Shown: positions 60,852-64,000 of the stretch, piece by piece
Position numbering within the stretch: position 1 is the stretch's first letter
Layout: every line of letters starts with the position of its first letter
Source: Verrucomicrobiota bacterium
GTDB lineage: Bacteria > Verrucomicrobiota > Verrucomicrobiia > Chthoniobacterales > UBA10450
Length of the DNA stretch: 64,000 bases
Direction: 5' to 3'
Assembly (NCBI GenBank): GCA_003218375.1
Contig: QHNH01000018.1
Location: 1-64,000, forward strand
Notes under the pieces: generated by a model
Database searches by the model: none
What the model saw: the letters and a program-made list of their open reading frames with translations, nothing else
What the model was told of the DNA's origin: nothing
Translations under genes and position numbers: made by a program

Positions 60852-61082
60852 TTAGGGTAACTCTTCGATAACGATGGCACCACGGCTCTCTTCTTGCCTC
60901 AGCGCGCAGAGAATCTCGTCCGTCTTTGCTGGCTTCTGGCTCACGATCTCAAAATTACCGCCTGGCAACTCTCGAAACCTCGCAGGGCAGCACTCGATCA
61001 ACTCCGCGAGGAAATTCGTGCGATACACCGGCGGGAGGTGCACCGCGAAACGAACAAGAAATCGGCCGGTCGAGCTCACCAT
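60852..61082 (-). CDS. Cassette ORF: small protein of unknown function
   Basis: A 76-aa protein whose ATG (61082) is formed inside a GTTAGAT core (GTTAG-ATG), the closest possible placement to a cassette boundary. The sequence (MVSSTGRFLVRFAVHLPPVY; FLAELIECCPARFRELPG; GNFEIVSQKPAKTDEILCAL) looks like a compact alpha/beta protein without signal peptide. The stop at 60852 is followed by the ATCTAAC core of site A after 29 nt. Function unknown. Confidence 0.6.
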   Translation of the reverse strand: MVSSTGRFLVRFAVHLPPVYRTNFLAELIECCPARFRELPGGNFEIVSQKPAKTDEILCALRQEESRGAIVIEELP

Positions 61083-61112
61083 CTAACTACAATTAGACGA
61101 AACAAAGTTTCG
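61081..61112. repeat. Core site and short hairpin at the start of the array
   Basis: ATCTAAC (61081-61087 on the plus strand, GTTAGAT on the minus) marks the upstream limit of the last recognisable cassette. It is followed by the palindrome CGAAAC-AAA-GTTTCG (61098-61112). A full attC or attI is not evident, and no integrase follows at higher coordinates. Confidence 0.35.
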
Positions 61113-61236
61113 CCTATTTCGGGGGTGCACGAGAGAAAGCTCTGGAGAAAAGGGAAACATGCTTGTCGATTTTATTCGCTGGCCCCTTCGATCGCAAGCC
61201 GAAAGCGTTCCGGTGCATCGACGTCGTGAGGATATC

Positions 61237-61347
61237 TGACCTCCAGCCTACGCCAAGGCTACGGCTTGGCAGGCCGACCTCTGACCTCACTTCGCGGCTC
61301 GGGAAAAGCCGCCGCTACACCTGACCTCTGCGGGTGATGACACCCGC
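61237..61347. repeat. Three-hairpin cluster spaced by CTGACCTC octamers
   Basis: CTGACCTC occurs at 61237, 61281 and 61321, each followed by a hairpin: GCCTACGCCAAG with CTTGGCAGGC (61246-61274), GCGGCT with AGCCGC (61295-61312) and GCGGGTG-ATGA-CACCCGC (61330-61347). The last lies 8 bp beyond the stop of the 835-aa protein gene and may end its transcript. The inverted octamer GAGGTCAG occurs upstream of that gene at 63929. The 270-bp spacer holds no gene. Confidence 0.6.
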
Positions 61348-61355
61348 CACTACAT

Positions 61356-63863
61356 CTACGGCACCGCGCCGTTCGCCGAAGCGCTCGGCCCGCGTTTCCA
61401 TCCACTTCTCGACACGGAAGCGAGCGCGATCAGGTAACAGGCGGCGGCGATCACGAGGACGGCTTTGAAGCCGAAGGCCATTCCGAGGATCAGGGCGCCG
61501 ACGGTCCCGATAACGGTGAAGAATCCGTTTACGCCCCACGCCCATGGAACGAGTGAGGGCACTTCTTCGCCAATGATCCTTAAGCCGCTCGGGAAAGGCA
61601 TCCCCAGCAAAATGCCGAGCGGCGCGAGGATGAGGACGGAAACAACCACCCGGGCCAGGAGCGACCAGCCGAGCGCGACATTAAAAATATAAGGTGTCAG
61701 GAACGCGGTTACGATCAAGGTGAGCAGGATCAACGGAACAATAACGCGCAGACTTTTCCGGGCAGAGGCGCCGAACCTATCCGAAAGCGCGGCGCCGATC
61801 CCGGTAAAGATGAGCAGGGCAGCGAGGACAACAGCGAAAGTATAAACAGGTTGACCCAGGAAAAGGGTGAAGCGCTGGAGAAGGGCGATCTCGATCATGA
61901 TGAACCCAAGGCCGAGGCCGGCAAAGTAGACGAGGAAACTTCCGCGATGCGGGACGCTCAAGCCTTGGCGCGAGAATTTTGCCAGCGGCAGAAGAATCAG
62001 AACGGCCGCGATGACGACGGATTGCGCGAGGAGGACCAGAAGCGTCACTTCGGCGACGGGGCGATCTTCGAGCGCCAGCCGCGCCCCGCGGTTTTGGGTA
62101 AAGATGTCCTGGAACGTTTTCCGGTTGATTCTGGACCAGCGGGTGTGCTGGTTAAAAAACGGGCGGTCGTCGGTGGCCGGCTCGATCTGCGCGGGCTCCG
62201 CGGCGTAAACGGCTCGCAGGTTTGGCGCAGTGAGGAGGCGATAGTAGATCGAGTCGGACGGCGACTCGTTAGGTAGGTAGCGAACTTCGGTGGTCCCGTC
62301 ATCGGCGCTCGCTGGCGGTTGGCCGATGCGGAGGATCCGGGTGATCACGTCGACCTCCTGGGCGGTGAACGGCGATTTCTTCATCAGAAATCCAGCGGAA
62401 AACGAAAGCCGGTTCGCCCCGCCCAGTTGTTGTTGTCCGGTGGGAGGAGAATTGCGGTAGGCGAAGAAGTGCGCCGGGAGATCGGTCACCCCGCGCGCGG
62501 TCAGAGCTTCGCGGCCGGTGGAGAAGAGGCGGCTGATCTGTGCTTCCGGCCGAGTGAAATAAAGAACGCCATCCGGTTTGAGGTGGTCCAGGTAATCTTC
62601 GAAGGCTTCCCGGGTTAGCACGTAATTCTCGGCCAGACTCAGCGCGCCCGAAGCGATCGCCGCGTTGCTGATCGTGTGCACGGAAATGATGGCGTCGTAT
62701 TGTTCCTTCGACCGGCGGACGAAGCTGCGGCCTTCTTCGGTCACGACCTGAACTTCGGGTTGCTGATACAGGTCGCCCCAGTAATCGCGCATCCGGGTGG
62801 TGATGACGTCGTTGATGATGGGGTTGATCTCGACGGCGATGATCTTGTCCGCGCCGTAATGGAGAGCATCGAGCACCTGGCTGCCTCCGCCACTGCCGAT
62901 GATCAACACCGCCGGTCGCGTCTTGCCGACGTAAGCAATGTTGGAAGAAAAATCATGACGCCCTTCCAGTTGCCTCAGCACTTCCCGGACGTTCGGACGC
63001 AAATCCATCATTCCGGTCGCGGCTGTCCCGGCGTCGAAGAGAAAGCGTCGTCCGCCACGCCCGGTCTTATCCGCCGGCAGCGCCTTGGATTCGTAGACGT
63101 CGATCTTTGAGAAGGTGTTCCAGGCGGTATAGATCGGCGGCGACGGCGGAATCCGTTTGTTCTGGGTGATGGAAATCGGCAGCAGACGACCGGCGAAGAA
63201 AGCGAGCGCGAAAAATCCTGCGGCCAGGGTAACGGAAAGGCCCGCGATTGTTCTCGCCGAACGAAAACCAAATATCGCCGCGGCCAGCAATCCGAGCGCC
63301 GCCGCGAAAACCGCCGAGCCGGACCCACCGAATGCCGGCATGATAAGCGCCAGGGCTGCGCAGCCGATTCCCGCGCCGACCAGGTCGAACGCATAGAGAC
63401 GATTCACGCGTTGTCCGCCGCGCGTGAACAAGAGCGCGAGCGCGAGTCCCGAACAGAAGAAGGGTAGCGAAATGACGACGTAATAGAGCGGCATGAAAGC
63501 GAGCTGCCGCTTATCGGAAAACAGGCTGAAGGGATCGAACGGGATCCGTTGCATCAGCCAGAAACAAATTACCGTCAGGACGCCGAAGAGCAGAGCGAGC
63601 ATTGCGAGCGCGCGATCGAGAGAGACTTCTTCGCGGAGGCGTCGCCACAACGCCAGCACTACGCCTGAGGTTCCGAAGCCCAGCAGCGCCGTTGAGATAA
63701 CAAGGAACCCGAAGTGATACCAGAGCGCGACGGAAAGCACCCGGGTAAGGCTCAGCTCGAGTAAAAGCGTCGCCAGCGATAGAAGAAAAATCCCGAGATA
63801 ATGATGCCCGCCGATCCGTTCCGCCGGAGTTTGTCCTTCCAACTCGCTTGCGCTCGTTTTCAT
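61356..63863 (-). CDS. Membrane-embedded spermidine-synthase-like protein (multi-TM plus SAM-type Rossmann domain)
   Basis: An 835-aa fusion. The N-terminal ~220 residues hold about six to seven helices (YLGIFLLSLATLLLELSLTR; LYYVVISLPFFCSGLALALL). The middle (~250-480) is a spermidine-synthase-like Rossmann domain with VLIIGSGGGSQVLDALHYGA, IIAVEINPIINDV, YDAIISVHTISNAAIASGAL and LKPDGVLYFTRPEA. The C-terminal ~230 residues add further helices (LLVLLAQSVVIAAVLILLPL; WGVNGFFTVIGTVGALILGM). The catalytic pattern of true aminopropyltransferases (GGGDG ... D in the acid loop) is altered (GSGGGS), so a polyamine product is uncertain. The start is ATG 63863. Confidence 0.85.
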   Translation of the reverse strand: MKTSASELEGQTPAERIGGHHYLGIFLLSLATLLLELSLTRVLSVALWYHFGFLVISTALLGFGTSGVVLALWRRLREEVSLDRALAMLALLFGVLTVICFWLMQRIPFDPFSLFSDKRQLAFMPLYYVVISLPFFCSGLALALLFTRGGQRVNRLYAFDLVGAGIGCAALALIMPAFGGSGSAVFAAALGLLAAAIFGFRSARTIAGLSVTLAAGFFALAFFAGRLLPISITQNKRIPPSPPIYTAWNTFSKIDVYESKALPADKTGRGGRRFLFDAGTAATGMMDLRPNVREVLRQLEGRHDFSSNIAYVGKTRPAVLIIGSGGGSQVLDALHYGADKIIAVEINPIINDVITTRMRDYWGDLYQQPEVQVVTEEGRSFVRRSKEQYDAIISVHTISNAAIASGALSLAENYVLTREAFEDYLDHLKPDGVLYFTRPEAQISRLFSTGREALTARGVTDLPAHFFAYRNSPPTGQQQLGGANRLSFSAGFLMKKSPFTAQEVDVITRILRIGQPPASADDGTTEVRYLPNESPSDSIYYRLLTAPNLRAVYAAEPAQIEPATDDRPFFNQHTRWSRINRKTFQDIFTQNRGARLALEDRPVAEVTLLVLLAQSVVIAAVLILLPLAKFSRQGLSVPHRGSFLVYFAGLGLGFIMIEIALLQRFTLFLGQPVYTFAVVLAALLIFTGIGAALSDRFGASARKSLRVIVPLILLTLIVTAFLTPYIFNVALGWSLLARVVVSVLILAPLGILLGMPFPSGLRIIGEEVPSLVPWAWGVNGFFTVIGTVGALILGMAFGFKAVLVIAAACYLIALASVSRSGWKRGPSASANGAVP

Positions 63864-64000
63864 GGCCGATGTGCGCCGAATAGAAGATCAGGCAGCGCCG
63901 GAGCGAGCGAGCAGAAAATCAGAGATTAGAGGTCAGCCCTTGGAGGGACAACCGCTGTGTCGCCCCGGAATTTCGCATTGTGTTGCTGCCGCGCTGCGAA

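Noticed and set aside
61087-61356. Search for an integron integrase or attI next to the array
   Set aside because: Only hairpins and octamer repeats lie here and the next gene is the 835-aa membrane protein; no tyrosine-recombinase motif (R-H-R-Y) is seen in the window.

Overview
The window is a high-G+C bacterial chromosome segment. The best guess is Verrucomicrobiota, possibly a soil Chthoniobacterales/Spartobacteria-type lineage. That rests on an LpxC-FabZ fusion with LpxA (a Gram-negative lipid A pathway), a GH57 branching enzyme, a tandem nucleoside diphosphate kinase, large exported Calx-beta proteins sharing one C-terminal module, and many dispersed palindromes with a REP-associated tyrosine transposase (RAYT). 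The taxonomic call is inference; there is no rRNA gene in the window.

Layout. 1-8.6 kb: the end of a TPR protein, lpxA and lpxC-fabZ (the LpxC half carries an out-of-frame deletion), an exported cupredoxin/sugar-dehydrogenase fusion, a small exonuclease, an exported FlgD-like protein and a GH57 branching enzyme. 8.6-15.7 kb: aspartate-type aminotransferase, tandem NDK, PrmA-like methyltransferase, a carboxylesterase, DAHP synthase facing trpE-trpG, and tRNA-Gly(GCC). 15.8-17.4 kb: a three-gene unit with an ECF sigma factor and a two-TM partner. 17.4-24 kb: the conserved nusA-infB-rbfA-nrnA-truB-ribF operon, without rimP. 24.2-30.7 kb: an ArnT-like glycosyltransferase, then marR-MFP-RND efflux behind a palindromic operator. 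30.7-42 kb: exported and surface proteins, including a 2,427-aa multidomain protein, and a hybrid histidine kinase. 42-49 kb: an M3 peptidase and a compact five-gene operon (PLP dehydratase, small membrane protein, MATE pump, esterase, and a membrane protein with the Coq4 zinc motif). 49-54.4 kb: a RAYT gene between two composite REP repeats, an ornithine-cyclodeaminase-family gene, a rhodanese, a GNAT and hflK-hflC. 54.4-58.4 kb: small membrane or exported proteins and a VOC protein.

The most unusual stretch is 58.58-61.11 kb. It holds small minus-strand ORFs bounded by integron-type core sites (RYYYAAC and GTTRRRY) and includes one complete 123-bp attC-like hairpin. No integrase gene is visible, so it looks like a cluster of attC sites lacking an integrase (CALIN). 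It contains a cassette ORF cut by an in-frame amber codon and a 53-codon ORF coupled to its neighbour by an ATGA overlap. The window ends with an 835-aa spermidine-synthase-like membrane protein followed by three hairpins spaced by CTGACCTC octamers.

Dispersed palindromes of at least three families sit between genes, and several genes end inside them.
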